A stretch of DNA of 16,736 bases, taken from assembly GCA_009783975.1 (NCBI GenBank), contig WRCL01000006.1, positions 1-16,736 on the forward strand, in the 5' to 3' direction. The first letter of the stretch is position 1; each line of letters begins with the position of its first letter. Made by a program: the position numbers and the translations under genes. Below are positions 1 to 6,697 of the stretch, piece after piece. This DNA is from Micrococcales bacterium (GTDB lineage: Bacteria; Actinomycetota; Actinomycetes; Actinomycetales; Cellulomonadaceae). Below the pieces are notes generated by a model. It did no database searches and had not been told where the DNA came from. It worked only from the letters and a program-made list of their open reading frames with translations.

Positions 1-1
1 G

Positions 2-814
2 AGCTCGGTCAAGGACCGGGTCGCGGTCGCGGTCATCGAGGCTGCTGTGCAGTCCGGCCAGTTGTTCCCTGGCGGGACGATCGTCGAGGCGACGAGCGGG
101 AACACGGGGATCTCGCTGGCGTTCGTCGCTGCGGTGCGCGGGTACCGGGTCGTGCTGACGATGCCCGAGTCGATGTCGGCCGAACGTCGGGCGCTGCTGC
201 GTGCGTACGGTGCCGAGCTTGTGCTCACACCGGCGTCTGACGGGATGCAGGGCGCCGTCGCCCGGGCCGAGCAGGTCGCGGCCGAACGGCCCGGCGCGGT
301 GCTCGCGAACCAGTTCGCCAACCCGGCGAACCCAGCGGTCCACCGTGCGACGACCGCCGAAGAGATCTGGGCCGACACCGACGGCGCTGTTGACATCGTC
401 GTGTGCGGGATCGGCACCGGCGGGACGATCACTGGGGTTGGGCAGGTGCTCAAAGCGCGCAAACCGTCGGTGCAGGTCATCGGGGTCGAACCTGGCGAGT
501 CGCCGCTGCTCAACGGCGGGCGGGCAGGGTCGCACCAGATCCAGGGGATCGGGGCCAACTTCGTCCCCGAGGTCTTGGACACCAGCGTGTACGACGAGGT
601 CATCGACGTGGACTCCGACACCGCTGTGGCCTTCGCCCGGCGTGCCGCCGTCGAGGAGGGGCTGCTCGTGGGGATCTCCTCAGGGGCGGTCCTGCACGCC
701 GCCCGGCTCGTGGCCCAGCGGCCGGGCAACGCCGGCAGGCTCGTCGTGGCGGTCCTGGCCTCGTTCGGCGAACGCTACCTGTCGACGGTGCTGTACTCCG
801 ACCTCATGGAATGA
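2..814 (+). CDS. cysK: Cysteine synthase A (O-acetylserine sulfhydrylase), 5' end missing
   Basis: This PLP-dependent cytoplasmic enzyme makes L-cysteine from O-acetylserine and sulfide. The open frame enters from the left edge of the window at base 2. Its first residues, SSVKDR, carry the PLP-binding lysine. TSGNTGI (substrate/PLP-phosphate loop), GTGGTITG (phosphate-binding glycine loop) and SSGAV (serine facing the PLP ring nitrogen) follow in the order typical of CysK. The C-terminus, GERYLST followed by a short tail, is also typical. About 270 residues are visible against roughly 305-315 for the family, so only about 40 N-terminal residues lie outside the window. The GTG at position 47 is an internal codon, not the start, because the essential lysine lies upstream of it. 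The stop overlaps the start of the Crp/Fnr gene (ATGA), so the two are probably co-transcribed and translationally coupled. The sequence alone does not separate CysK from CysM or cystathionine beta-synthase-like paralogues; CysK fits best. Confidence 0.94.
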   Translation, partial: SSVKDRVAVAVIEAAVQSGQLFPGGTIVEATSGNTGISLAFVAAVRGYRVVLTMPESMSAERRALLRAYGAELVLTPASDGMQGAVARAEQVAAERPGAVLANQFANPANPAVHRATTAEEIWADTDGAVDIVVCGIGTGGTITGVGQVLKARKPSVQVIGVEPGESPLLNGGRAGSHQIQGIGANFVPEVLDTSVYDEVIDVDSDTAVAFARRAAVEEGLLVGISSGAVLHAARLVAQRPGNAGRLVVAVLASFGERYLSTVLYSDLME

Positions 815-1518
815 GTGGCAGAGTAGCGCAGGTGCGTGAGGTTCTGGGGCGGCTGCCGTTGTTCTCCCGGCTCGAGGACGACCAGCTCGAGCAGCTCGCC
901 GCAGCGTGCCGGCAGGTGCGGCTGGGGCGTGGGGAGGTGCTGTTCCACGCCGGCGAAGTCAGCGCCGCGTTCTACGCGGTCGTCTCCGGGCAGGTCAAGC
1001 TCACGCTCGCCGCCGGGGACGGGTCGGAGAAGATCCTTGAGCTGATCTCGCCTGGGGAGACGTTCGGCGAGGCTGTCGTCTTCGTCGACCAGCGCTACCC
1101 GGTGACCGCGACCGGGCTGGTCAGGTCTCAGCTGCTGCGGATCGGCGCTGATGTGGTCACCGAGCTCGTCGACGCCGACCCGACGTTCGCCAGGCGGCTG
1201 CTGGCCGGTATGGCGGTACGTCTGCACACCATGGTCCGCGACGTCGCGGCTGTGACGTTGTGGTCAGGGCGCCAACGGATCGTCGGGTTCCTGCTCGGGC
1301 TGGCCGGCGACGACCCAGGCCCTGGCACCGTCGTGCGGCTCCCGGCGACCAAGGCTGTTGTCGCCTCCCGGCTGAGCCTGACACCTGAGACGTTCTCGCG
1401 GACGCTGCGCGAGCTGTCCGACGCCGGGCTGGTCCAGGTGCGCGGCGCCCAGATCGTCATGCCGGACCCGGCGGCGCTCGCGCTGGACGTCGGCCCTGAC
1501 CTGAGCACGCTGCGGTAG
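811..1518 (+). CDS. Crp/Fnr-family transcriptional regulator, Dnr-like, without Fe-S cysteines
   Basis: This 235-residue DNA-binding regulator has the length usual for the family. Residues about 15-125 form the cyclic-nucleotide-binding-type beta-roll, with [18 protein letters not shown] and [11 protein letters not shown]. The segment [10 protein letters not shown] resembles Dnr/NnrR-type sensors more than cAMP-binding Crp. A dimerisation helix follows, then a winged helix-turn-helix near residues 180-225. Its recognition helix reads [12 protein letters not shown]. The E-x2-S-R pattern matches the Fnr/Dnr residues that read TTGAY half-sites. The protein has a single cysteine (Cys33), so it cannot carry an Fnr-type [4Fe-4S] cluster; heme/NO sensing as in Dnr is an inference. 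The start was chosen at the ATGA overlapping the cysK stop. No strong Shine-Dalgarno is visible, so translation probably depends on coupling. The likely target is the operator before hcp. Confidence 0.92.
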   Translation: MSGRVAQVREVLGRLPLFSRLEDDQLEQLAAACRQVRLGRGEVLFHAGEVSAAFYAVVSGQVKLTLAAGDGSEKILELISPGETFGEAVVFVDQRYPVTATGLVRSQLLRIGADVVTELVDADPTFARRLLAGMAVRLHTMVRDVAAVTLWSGRQRIVGFLLGLAGDDPGPGTVVRLPATKAVVASRLSLTPETFSRTLRELSDAGLVQVRGAQIVMPDPAALALDVGPDLSTLR

Positions 1519-1601
1519 TCCCTGGGCACATCAGGGCGAACAGGACGAACGTCCCGCCTCCAGGCGGCTGGGATCGTGCGCAGCTGGTTTCGGGGTCATT
1601 C

Positions 1602-1615
1602 TTGACCAGGGTCAA
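1602..1615 (+). promoter_or_regulatory. Fnr/Dnr-type operator before hcp
   Basis: The sequence TTGAC-CAGG-GTCAA is a perfect inverted repeat; with the flanking bases it is CTTGACC-AG-GGTCAAG at 1601-1616. It matches the TTGAY-N4-RTCAA architecture bound by Fnr/Dnr/NnrR proteins. Its centre is at 1608.5. The regulator gene just upstream encodes a recognition helix suited to this half-site. Binding itself is inferred. Confidence 0.75.
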
Positions 1616-1635
1616 GGAACTGGGCGGCGTCGGCG

Positions 1636-1641
1636 CATAGC
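1636..1641 (+). promoter_or_regulatory. Candidate -10 element of the hcp-hcr promoter
   Basis: CATAGC lies 20 nt downstream of the Fnr/Dnr-type box and would place the transcription start near 1648-1650. The operator centre would then sit about 40-41.5 bp upstream of the start, the spacing known for class II Fnr/Crp activation, where the activator box overlaps or replaces the -35. The hexamer is a weak match to TANNNT, as expected for an activator-dependent promoter. The leader to the hcp ATG would be about 45 nt. Confidence 0.45.
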
Positions 1642-1683
1642 GTCGGGCGCTGGAGCCCGACCAGCGAGCTCAACACGACCCAC

Positions 1684-1689
1684 GAGGAG
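1684..1689 (+). promoter_or_regulatory. Shine-Dalgarno sequence of hcp
   Basis: GAGGAG is followed by 4 nt and then the ATG at 1694. The same 4-nt spacing recurs before recB and before the histidine-kinase-like gene, which supports all three starts. Confidence 0.8.
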
Positions 1690-1693
1690 ACAC

Positions 1694-3349
1694 ATGTTCT
1701 GTTACCAGTGCGAGCAGACCGACCGTGCCGGTGCCACCCCCGGGTGCGCACTGTCACCAGGGACCTGCGGCAAGGACGAGACGACCGCTGCGCTGCAAGA
1801 CCTGCTCATCGACGTGCTCAAAGGTGTGGGCCAGTACGCCACCCGGGCACGGGCGCTGGGGGCCGGCGACGACGACGCGACCCGGTTCGTCATGTTCGCG
1901 ATGTTCACGACGTTGACGAACGTGAACTTCACCGCGACCCGGTTCGTCGAGCTCGTCGAGCAGGCCGTGGCGGTACGCGACCGCGTCCGCGCCGCCTACG
2001 AGCAGGCCGCCCGCAGCGCTGGGCAAGAACCCGAACAGCTCACCGGGCCCGCGGCGTTCGTCCCTGGTGCCGGTACTGACGAGATGGTCGCCGCAGCCAC
2101 TGACCGCGGGATCTTGCTCGGGTTGCCGCTGGTCGGCCCCGACGTCATCGGGGCCCGGGCCCTGAACCTGTACGGCCTCAAAGGTGTGTGCGCCTACGCC
2201 CACCACGCTGAGGTCCTCGGGCACACGAGCGACGAGGTGTTCGCCGGGGTCGAAAAAGCCCTGGACTACCTCGCCGGCGAACCGACCGACCTTGACGACC
2301 TGCTCGCACACGCCCTGGGCCTGGGACAGCTGAACTTGCAGGTCCTGGGCCTGCTCGACGCGGCGCACACCCAGACCTACGGCCACCCTGTGCCGACGTC
2401 GGTGCGCACCACGCCCAAGGCCGGCAAGGCGATCTGCGTCTCGGGCCACGACCTGCGCGACCTGGCCTCGCTGCTCGAGGCGACGGCAGGCACCGGGATC
2501 AACGTGTACACCCACGGCGAGGTGCTGCCGGCGCACTCCTACCCTGAGCTGGCCAAGCACCCACACCTCGTGGGCAACTACGGCGGCGCCTGGCAAGACC
2601 AGCAGACCGACTTCGCCGCGTTCCCCGGCGCGATCATCATGACGAGCAACTGCATCATCGAACCGCAGACCTCGTACCGGCAGCGGATCTTCACCACCGG
2701 CCCGGTGGGCTGGCCAGGTCTGCGGCACCTCGAGCACGGGGCGTGGGGACCGGCGATCGCCGCCGCACAAGCCCTGCCCGGTTTCGCCGAGGACGCGCCT
2801 GAGGCGTCGATCACCATCGGGTTCGGCCGCAACGCGGTGCTCGGTGTCGCCGAGGACGTCGTCGCCGCGGTGTCTTCTGGTGCCATCCGGCACTTCTTCC
2901 TCATCGGTGGGTGCGACGGGGCTGCCCCGGGCCGCAACTACTACACCGAGCTTGCCGAGTCCGCCCCGGCCGACACCGCGGTGCTCACCTTGGGCTGCGC
3001 GAAGTACCGCGTCAACGGCCTGGACCTGGGGACGGTCGCCGGTCTGCCACGGTTGCTGGACATCGGGCAGTGCAACGACACGTTCTCAGCGGTCCAGATC
3101 GCCTTGGCGTTGGCTGACGCGTTCAGCTGTGAGGTCAACGAGCTGCCGCTGTCGCTGGTCCTGTCGTGGTTCGAGCAGAAGGCCGCCGCTGTGCTGCTGA
3201 CGCTGCTCTCGCTGGGGATCACCGGGATCCGCCTGGGCCCGACCCTCCCAGCGTTCTGCACCCCGGCCCTGGTCGACGTGCTCGTGGAGAAGTTCGGTAT
3301 CGCACCGGTCGGCGACCCCCAGGCCGACCTCGCCGCAGCTCTGGGATGA
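1694..3349 (+). CDS. hcp: Hybrid cluster protein (hydroxylamine reductase / NO reductase)
   Basis: This 551-residue cytoplasmic iron-sulfur-oxygen enzyme reduces NO to N2O in E. coli, reduces hydroxylamine in vitro, and protects against nitrosative stress. The N-terminal cysteines are C3-x2-C6-x11-C18-x6-C25. This is the spacing of class II Hcp, found in facultative anaerobes, which carries a [2Fe-2S] cluster instead of the [4Fe-4S] of strict anaerobes. The hybrid-cluster ligands are all present: His252 in SGHDL, Glu276 in HGE, Cys320 in SNCIIEP, Cys407 in GGCDGA (the persulfide position), Cys435 in LGCAKY, Cys460 in GQCND and Glu494 in WFEQK. The protein is therefore expected to be active. 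It starts at an ATG with a good ribosome-binding site and is preceded by an Fnr/Dnr-type operator. The gene for its reductase follows after 7 nt, so the two form an operon. Expression is probably induced under low oxygen or NO. Confidence 0.98.
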   Translation: MFCYQCEQTDRAGATPGCALSPGTCGKDETTAALQDLLIDVLKGVGQYATRARALGAGDDDATRFVMFAMFTTLTNVNFTATRFVELVEQAVAVRDRVRAAYEQAARSAGQEPEQLTGPAAFVPGAGTDEMVAAATDRGILLGLPLVGPDVIGARALNLYGLKGVCAYAHHAEVLGHTSDEVFAGVEKALDYLAGEPTDLDDLLAHALGLGQLNLQVLGLLDAAHTQTYGHPVPTSVRTTPKAGKAICVSGHDLRDLASLLEATAGTGINVYTHGEVLPAHSYPELAKHPHLVGNYGGAWQDQQTDFAAFPGAIIMTSNCIIEPQTSYRQRIFTTGPVGWPGLRHLEHGAWGPAIAAAQALPGFAEDAPEASITIGFGRNAVLGVAEDVVAAVSSGAIRHFFLIGGCDGAAPGRNYYTELAESAPADTAVLTLGCAKYRVNGLDLGTVAGLPRLLDIGQCNDTFSAVQIALALADAFSCEVNELPLSLVLSWFEQKAAAVLLTLLSLGITGIRLGPTLPAFCTPALVDVLVEKFGIAPVGDPQADLAAALG

Positions 3350-3356
3350 GGCGGAC

Positions 3357-4403
3357 ATGACTGGGTCCGACGCTTCGCCCGTCCGTCTGACGACGTCGGA
3401 CCAGGTGACGTTGACCATCGACGTGCCGCCAGGCACGTCGGTGGTCGACGCCGCCGCCGCCGCGGGGTACGTCCTGCCAGGCCAGTGCCGCAAGGGCACG
3501 TGCGGGTCGTGCCACGCGACCGCCGCCGGGCAGTACACCCTGGGCCCGCACTCCCCCGCGGCGCTGCCCGAGGCGGCAGCCGCAGCCGGGCAGGTGCTGC
3601 TGTGCTGCACGTACCCGACCGGGCCGCTGGACATCACAGCCCCGTACACCCGGTCCCGGGTGCTCGACGGTGGCCCGGGCCGGCGCGAAGGTGTCGTGAC
3701 CGACGTCGTCCAGGTCGCCGCGGCGATGGTGTGGGTGCGGATCGCGTTGGACCCCGACGACGCCTGCGGTGCCGGGTACCAGTTCGACCCGGGGCAGTTC
3801 GTCGAGGTCGAGGTGCCCGGAGACGAACGCCGGCGCGCGTACTCCCTGGTCAACACAGGCAACTGGGAAGGTGTCGCTGAGCTGTTGGTCAAGCTGCACC
3901 CCGGTGGGTACTTCTCGGGGTACCTCGTGGACCTGCTCGACCGGTGGCCCACGGGGGCCCGGCTCGTCCTGCACGGGCCGACCGGGGCGTTCGGGCTGCG
4001 CGAGTCTGGACGGCGTCCACGGTGGTTCGTCGCCGGCGGCACAGGGCTGGCCCCGGTGCTGTCCCTGGTGCGCCGGATGGCCGAGTGGGGCGAACCGCAC
4101 CCGGTCCGGTTGTTCCTCGGTGTGCCGTCCCCAGCGGACCTGCCCCGGCTGCCGGTCCTGGCTGAGCTGGTCACGACGATGCCGACCCTCACGGTCACCA
4201 CATGTGTTGAGCACCCGGACCCGACCTGGGCCGGTCTGGTCGGCACCCCGTTGACATCGTTGCAGGCCGCTGCAGCTGAGCACACCGGCACCGCACCAGA
4301 TATCTACGTGTGCGGTCCGCCTGGTCTGGTCGACGCTGTGGCGAGGCTCGCCGCGGACGCTGGGTTCCCCCCCGTCGTCGCCGAGAGGGTCTTGCCCACC
4401 TGA
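3357..4403 (+). CDS. hcr: NADH oxidoreductase for Hcp: ferredoxin domain fused to FAD/NAD reductase
   Basis: This 348-residue protein is predicted to pass electrons from NADH through FAD and a [2Fe-2S] centre to Hcp. Residues about 8-98 form a plant-type ferredoxin domain with C44-x4-C49-x2-C52 and a distal Cys83 or Cys84. Residues about 105-205 form the FAD-binding barrel, with the RRAYSLVN motif (RxYS). Residues about 220-345 form the NAD-binding fold, with GGTGLAPVLS and YVCGPPGLV. The ferredoxin domain is N-terminal, as in oxygenase reductases of the BenC/MmoC type; E. coli Hcr has it at the C-terminus. The Hcr role therefore rests on the adjacent hcp (7-nt gap, GAGG ribosome-binding site) as well as on the domains. 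An oxygenase reductase is the alternative, but no oxygenase gene is nearby. The stop is 2 nt from the stop of the convergent kinase-like gene. Confidence 0.88.
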   Translation: MTGSDASPVRLTTSDQVTLTIDVPPGTSVVDAAAAAGYVLPGQCRKGTCGSCHATAAGQYTLGPHSPAALPEAAAAAGQVLLCCTYPTGPLDITAPYTRSRVLDGGPGRREGVVTDVVQVAAAMVWVRIALDPDDACGAGYQFDPGQFVEVEVPGDERRRAYSLVNTGNWEGVAELLVKLHPGGYFSGYLVDLLDRWPTGARLVLHGPTGAFGLRESGRRPRWFVAGGTGLAPVLSLVRRMAEWGEPHPVRLFLGVPSPADLPRLPVLAELVTTMPTLTVTTCVEHPDPTWAGLVGTPLTSLQAAAAEHTGTAPDIYVCGPPGLVDAVARLAADAGFPPVVAERVLPT

Positions 4404-4409
4404 GCTCAG
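4400..4409. repeat. Palindrome containing both convergent stop codons
   Basis: CTGAGCTCAG is a perfect 10-bp palindrome. It contains the TGA of hcr (4401-4403, + strand) and the TGA of the histidine-kinase-like gene (4406-4408, - strand). There is no room for a terminator between the genes, so any terminator lies inside the opposing coding sequence, or the transcripts overlap. Confidence 0.85.
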
Positions 4410-5461
4410 ACCCCGACGGCCTGCGGCGATGCCACCTTGCGTTGGCGCGTCGGCTGCCTGCGCCCGAACCCACGCTGGGCACCAGGGTCCAGGGGCAGGC
4501 GCACATGCACCGACGTGCCCTCGCCCAGCCGTGAGGACAGGTCCACCACACCGCCGTGACGTTCGACGATGGCACGGACCAGCGCAAGGCCCAGACCCGA
4601 CCCAGGCACGTCAGTGACGTTGGAGCCCCGTGCGAGCGTCTGCCACACCAGGTCGACCTCGTCTGGTGGGATACCGCGTCCGGTGTCGGTCACTTCGAGC
4701 ACCGCCGTGGCGCCGCCGACGACGAGCCGGACGGTGACCGACGCGTCCGCAGGCGAGAACCGCAGGGCGTTGACGAGCAGGTGACGTACGACCAACGACA
4801 GCTGGTCGGCCGCACCTGAGACGACGAGCTTGTCGGCACCAGCCGGAGGTTGCACCGAGATGTCCCGGCTGCACAACGCCGGGTCGCGCCGCAGGTCGGC
4901 GACGACCTGCTCGACGACCGTGACCAGAGGGACCGGCCCAGCGTCGAGCTCGGCGGTCTCGGCTTCGGCCAGGACACCAAGGTCGGTGACGAGCTGGGTG
5001 ATCCGTCCAGACTGCTCGGTGGCCACGAGCACCGGGCGGCTCTTGTCGCTCAAGGCTGCCATCGACAGCCGGATCGCCATCGACGGGCCTTTTAGCTCGC
5101 GGTCCAGGCGTGACAAGAAGGCCGCGTGCTCGGCGCGGGACTCCATGAGCCACTGCCGGCGCGCGCGGGCCACCTGCGACGACGACGGCCGGACCGAGAC
5201 CGCGCGGTCAGCCCCCCGGTACACCCACCACGACACGGCGACCAGGGCGCACACGAACGTCGCGAGCAGACCACCAGTGGCGACCGCGACCCACATCGGG
5301 GCTTCGACCTGCACGACCCGCTCGTCAGAGCCCGACACCGACATCGCGGCGACGACACCGGCGAGCGCAGGGGCCAGCACGAGCACGGGGACGAGGAGCT
5401 GGGCGGCACTGCCGGCCCGGCCCGACGCCTGAGGGCCTGGGGCCCGTGTGTTGAGGCTCAT
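4406..5461 (-). CDS. Membrane histidine-kinase-like protein lacking the phospho-acceptor His
   Basis: The protein has 351 residues. Two hydrophobic segments at about 21-41 and 57-80 enclose a short extracytoplasmic loop. A linker leads to a kinase core. The dimerisation/phospho-acceptor segment reads LDRELKGP, where active relatives have H-E-L-[KR]-x-P, so the histidine is Arg121 (codon CGC at 5101-5099, one transition from CAC). The following conserved Leu in S/T-P-L is also changed (GPSM). The ATP-binding domain looks intact: Asn231 in VNALRFSP, Asp259 in DTGRGIP and the glycine lid GSGLGL (287-292). ATP binding is thus plausible but normal autophosphorylation is not. The ATG was chosen because AAAGGAG lies 4 nt upstream; the frame also runs upstream across the BACON-repeat gene, but that is a shadow. 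It lies 23 nt downstream of that gene. No response-regulator gene is visible. It may be a pseudokinase, a partner of another kinase, or inactive through mutation. Confidence 0.88.
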   Translation of the reverse strand: MSLNTRAPGPQASGRAGSAAQLLVPVLVLAPALAGVVAAMSVSGSDERVVQVEAPMWVAVATGGLLATFVCALVAVSWWVYRGADRAVSVRPSSSQVARARRQWLMESRAEHAAFLSRLDRELKGPSMAIRLSMAALSDKSRPVLVATEQSGRITQLVTDLGVLAEAETAELDAGPVPLVTVVEQVVADLRRDPALCSRDISVQPPAGADKLVVSGAADQLSLVVRHLLVNALRFSPADASVTVRLVVGGATAVLEVTDTGRGIPPDEVDLVWQTLARGSNVTDVPGSGLGLALVRAIVERHGGVVDLSSRLGEGTSVHVRLPLDPGAQRGFGRRQPTRQRKVASPQAVGV

Positions 5462-5465
5462 CGTG

Positions 5466-5472
5466 CTCCTTT
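5466..5472 (-). promoter_or_regulatory. Shine-Dalgarno that sets the kinase-like gene start
   Basis: On the minus strand AAAGGAG is followed by CACG and then ATG at 5461. This is the best ribosome-binding site in the frame, and it places the start after the stop of the upstream gene rather than far inside it. Confidence 0.8.
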
Positions 5473-5484
5473 GTGACGCGACGG

Positions 5485-6519
5485 TCACGGGTCGACCGGC
5501 TCTGGGTCGTCTGTGGGTTCGTCTGTGGGTTCGTCGGTGGGGTCGTCTGTCGGGGGTCTGGGGGGCCGCGCGGTCGGGGTCGGCTCGACGGTCGGGCTCA
5601 CGGTCGGGCCGGGGGTCGCGCTCGGCGTCGGGGCCGGGCGGGGGCCGGCCTGGACGACGTAGACGGCCCGGGTCATCCCACCGCCGGAGACCAGCACCGT
5701 GGCTGTGCGCCGCTGAGCAGTGTTCTGCGTCACCGAGATGGTCACGCTGCCCGTTCCGGTCCCTGTCCGCGGGGTGAGGTTCACCCAGTCCTCGGCGGTG
5801 GTGACGGTCCAGGTCTGGTCCGAGGTCACCTCGACCTCTCGCGTGGCCGCACCGGTGCCCGGCGACCACCGTGAGGTGCCCAAGGTGAGCGACGCGGAGA
5901 CCTTGCCCGCCTGGTTGACCGTCACCGGCAGGGTCGTCACACCGTCGCCGAGCATGACCACAGCCGAACGTGGGCTGTCGTCACCGTGACCTGGCGCGGT
6001 GAGCGTGAGGGAGCTGGCGTCGGTGCTCACACCCAACCAGGTCGCGTCAGTCTCGGCGGTCCACTCCCGGGCGCAGGTGACGCCGATGACCGTCGTCCCG
6101 CCGCCGATCGCCACGTCCCAGCTGGCGACGGTGACGTCGAGCATCCCTTGTGGGTGCAGCGCGCTCTGGTGCACCGCCAACGTGCGCACGGTCCCGCCGC
6201 TGGTCACCGTGAGCACCGCAGCACGGTCGGCCGGTGTGGTGTTCGGCTCGGCCACGATCTTGATGGTCGCGCTGTGCTCACCTGACTGCGGCATGACGCT
6301 CAGCCACCCCTGGTCGCCGGCGGCCGTCCACGGCTGGCTCGTCGTCACCGCCAGAGCAGTGGTGTCGGCCTCAGCAGCCGCCGACCAGTGCGACATCCCC
6401 AGCACGAGCGGGACCGACGGGTCCAGCCTGACCAGCACTGAGACTGTCGTGACCAGCACACCGACCCACACGACAGCCGTCACTGCTGCCATGATCGCGA
6501 CGATCCTTGGGGCTCTCAT
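5485..6519 (-). CDS. Membrane-anchored surface protein with three BACON-like repeats and Pro/Thr/Asp tail
   Basis: The protein has 344 residues. Residues 7-30 are a hydrophobic signal-anchor with few charged residues before it, so the rest should face outside. Three diverged repeats of about 80 residues follow (roughly 37-118, 120-197 and 200-291). Each has a [S/T]-x-W-S/D opening, a central cysteine- or serine-plus-W-T motif (QPWTA, REWTA, QTWTV), a W-L/V core (GWLSV, TWLGV, DWVNL) and a closing V-x-Q-A/S-[AG] strand. This layout resembles BACON/BACON_2 immunoglobulin-like domains. The tail (292-344) is rich in Pro, Thr, Asp and Glu and ends in a TDEP repeat. No catalytic motif is seen. The start at 6519 has AGAGG 6 nt upstream and begins directly before the hydrophobic helix. 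The gene precedes the kinase-like gene by 23 nt, which suggests an operon and possibly a sensory or adhesive ectodomain partner. Ligand unknown. Confidence 0.82.
   Translation of the reverse strand: MRAPRIVAIMAAVTAVVWVGVLVTTVSVLVRLDPSVPLVLGMSHWSAAAEADTTALAVTTSQPWTAAGDQGWLSVMPQSGEHSATIKIVAEPNTTPADRAAVLTVTSGGTVRTLAVHQSALHPQGMLDVTVASWDVAIGGGTTVIGVTCAREWTAETDATWLGVSTDASSLTLTAPGHGDDSPRSAVVMLGDGVTTLPVTVNQAGKVSASLTLGTSRWSPGTGAATREVEVTSDQTWTVTTAEDWVNLTPRTGTGTGSVTISVTQNTAQRRTATVLVSGGGMTRAVYVVQAGPRPAPTPSATPGPTVSPTVEPTPTARPPRPPTDDPTDEPTDEPTDDPEPVDP
5504..5551 (-). repeat. Four 12-bp tandem repeats in the tail of the BACON-repeat gene
   Basis: Four consecutive 12-bp units (+ strand pattern GGKTCGTCKGTS) at 5504-5515, 5516-5527, 5528-5539 and 5540-5551 differ at one to three bases. 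They encode the D-P-T-D-E-P-T-D-E-P-T-D stretch near the C-terminus. Such in-frame repeats can change number by slippage, which would change tail length without a frameshift. Confidence 0.85.
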
Positions 6520-6697
6520 CCCTGACCTCTGCCAACAAAGCTGACAACTCACACATATCGTACTCTCGCCGGCGTGCGCCTGGGCCTGTTCGTACCATGT
6601 CGTGCCCCGCGCGGGGGCCAGGGCATCTCCGGCAGCCACACCGCAGGTCCCCGCGCGCCACAGTGGTCGTGTCGGTGGTCGTCGGTACGGTTCTGGC
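6520..6697. promoter_or_regulatory. Divergent intergenic region between the BACON-repeat gene and recC
   Basis: This 178-nt stretch should hold promoters for both directions. On the minus strand TACGAT (6562-6557) is a candidate -10 for the BACON-repeat/kinase-like unit, giving a leader of about 30 nt; no good -35 is seen. On the plus strand TACGGT (6686-6691) is a candidate -10 for recBCD. A perfect 12-bp palindrome CCCCGCGCGGGG lies at 6605-6616 between them and could be an operator, although GC-rich palindromes arise easily by chance here. Confidence 0.4.

Noticed and set aside
403..810. N-terminal extension of the Crp/Fnr frame into cysK
   Set aside because: The extra residues are an Arg/Gly-rich shadow of cysK; the ATGA at 811 gives a protein of normal family length.
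47..814. GTG at 47 as the start of cysteine synthase
   Set aside because: The PLP lysine motif SVKDR lies upstream in the same frame, so the gene enters the window from the left.
1543..1554. GGACG-AA-CGTCC as a terminator after the regulator gene
   Set aside because: The stem is 5 bp with a 2-nt loop and no T-tract, too weak to call.
1754..2893. Long minus-strand open frame opposite hcp
   Set aside because: It is fully antisense to a conserved gene, has composition typical of high-GC shadow frames and no domain.
5462..5869. Upstream extension of the kinase-like frame
   Set aside because: It overlaps the BACON-repeat gene in another frame and reads as low-complexity His/Arg/Pro sequence; a strong ribosome-binding site supports 5461.
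6520..6639. Earlier start for the BACON-repeat protein
   Set aside because: The extra 40 residues would precede the signal-anchor helix; the start at 6519 has a ribosome-binding site and puts the helix at the N-terminus.
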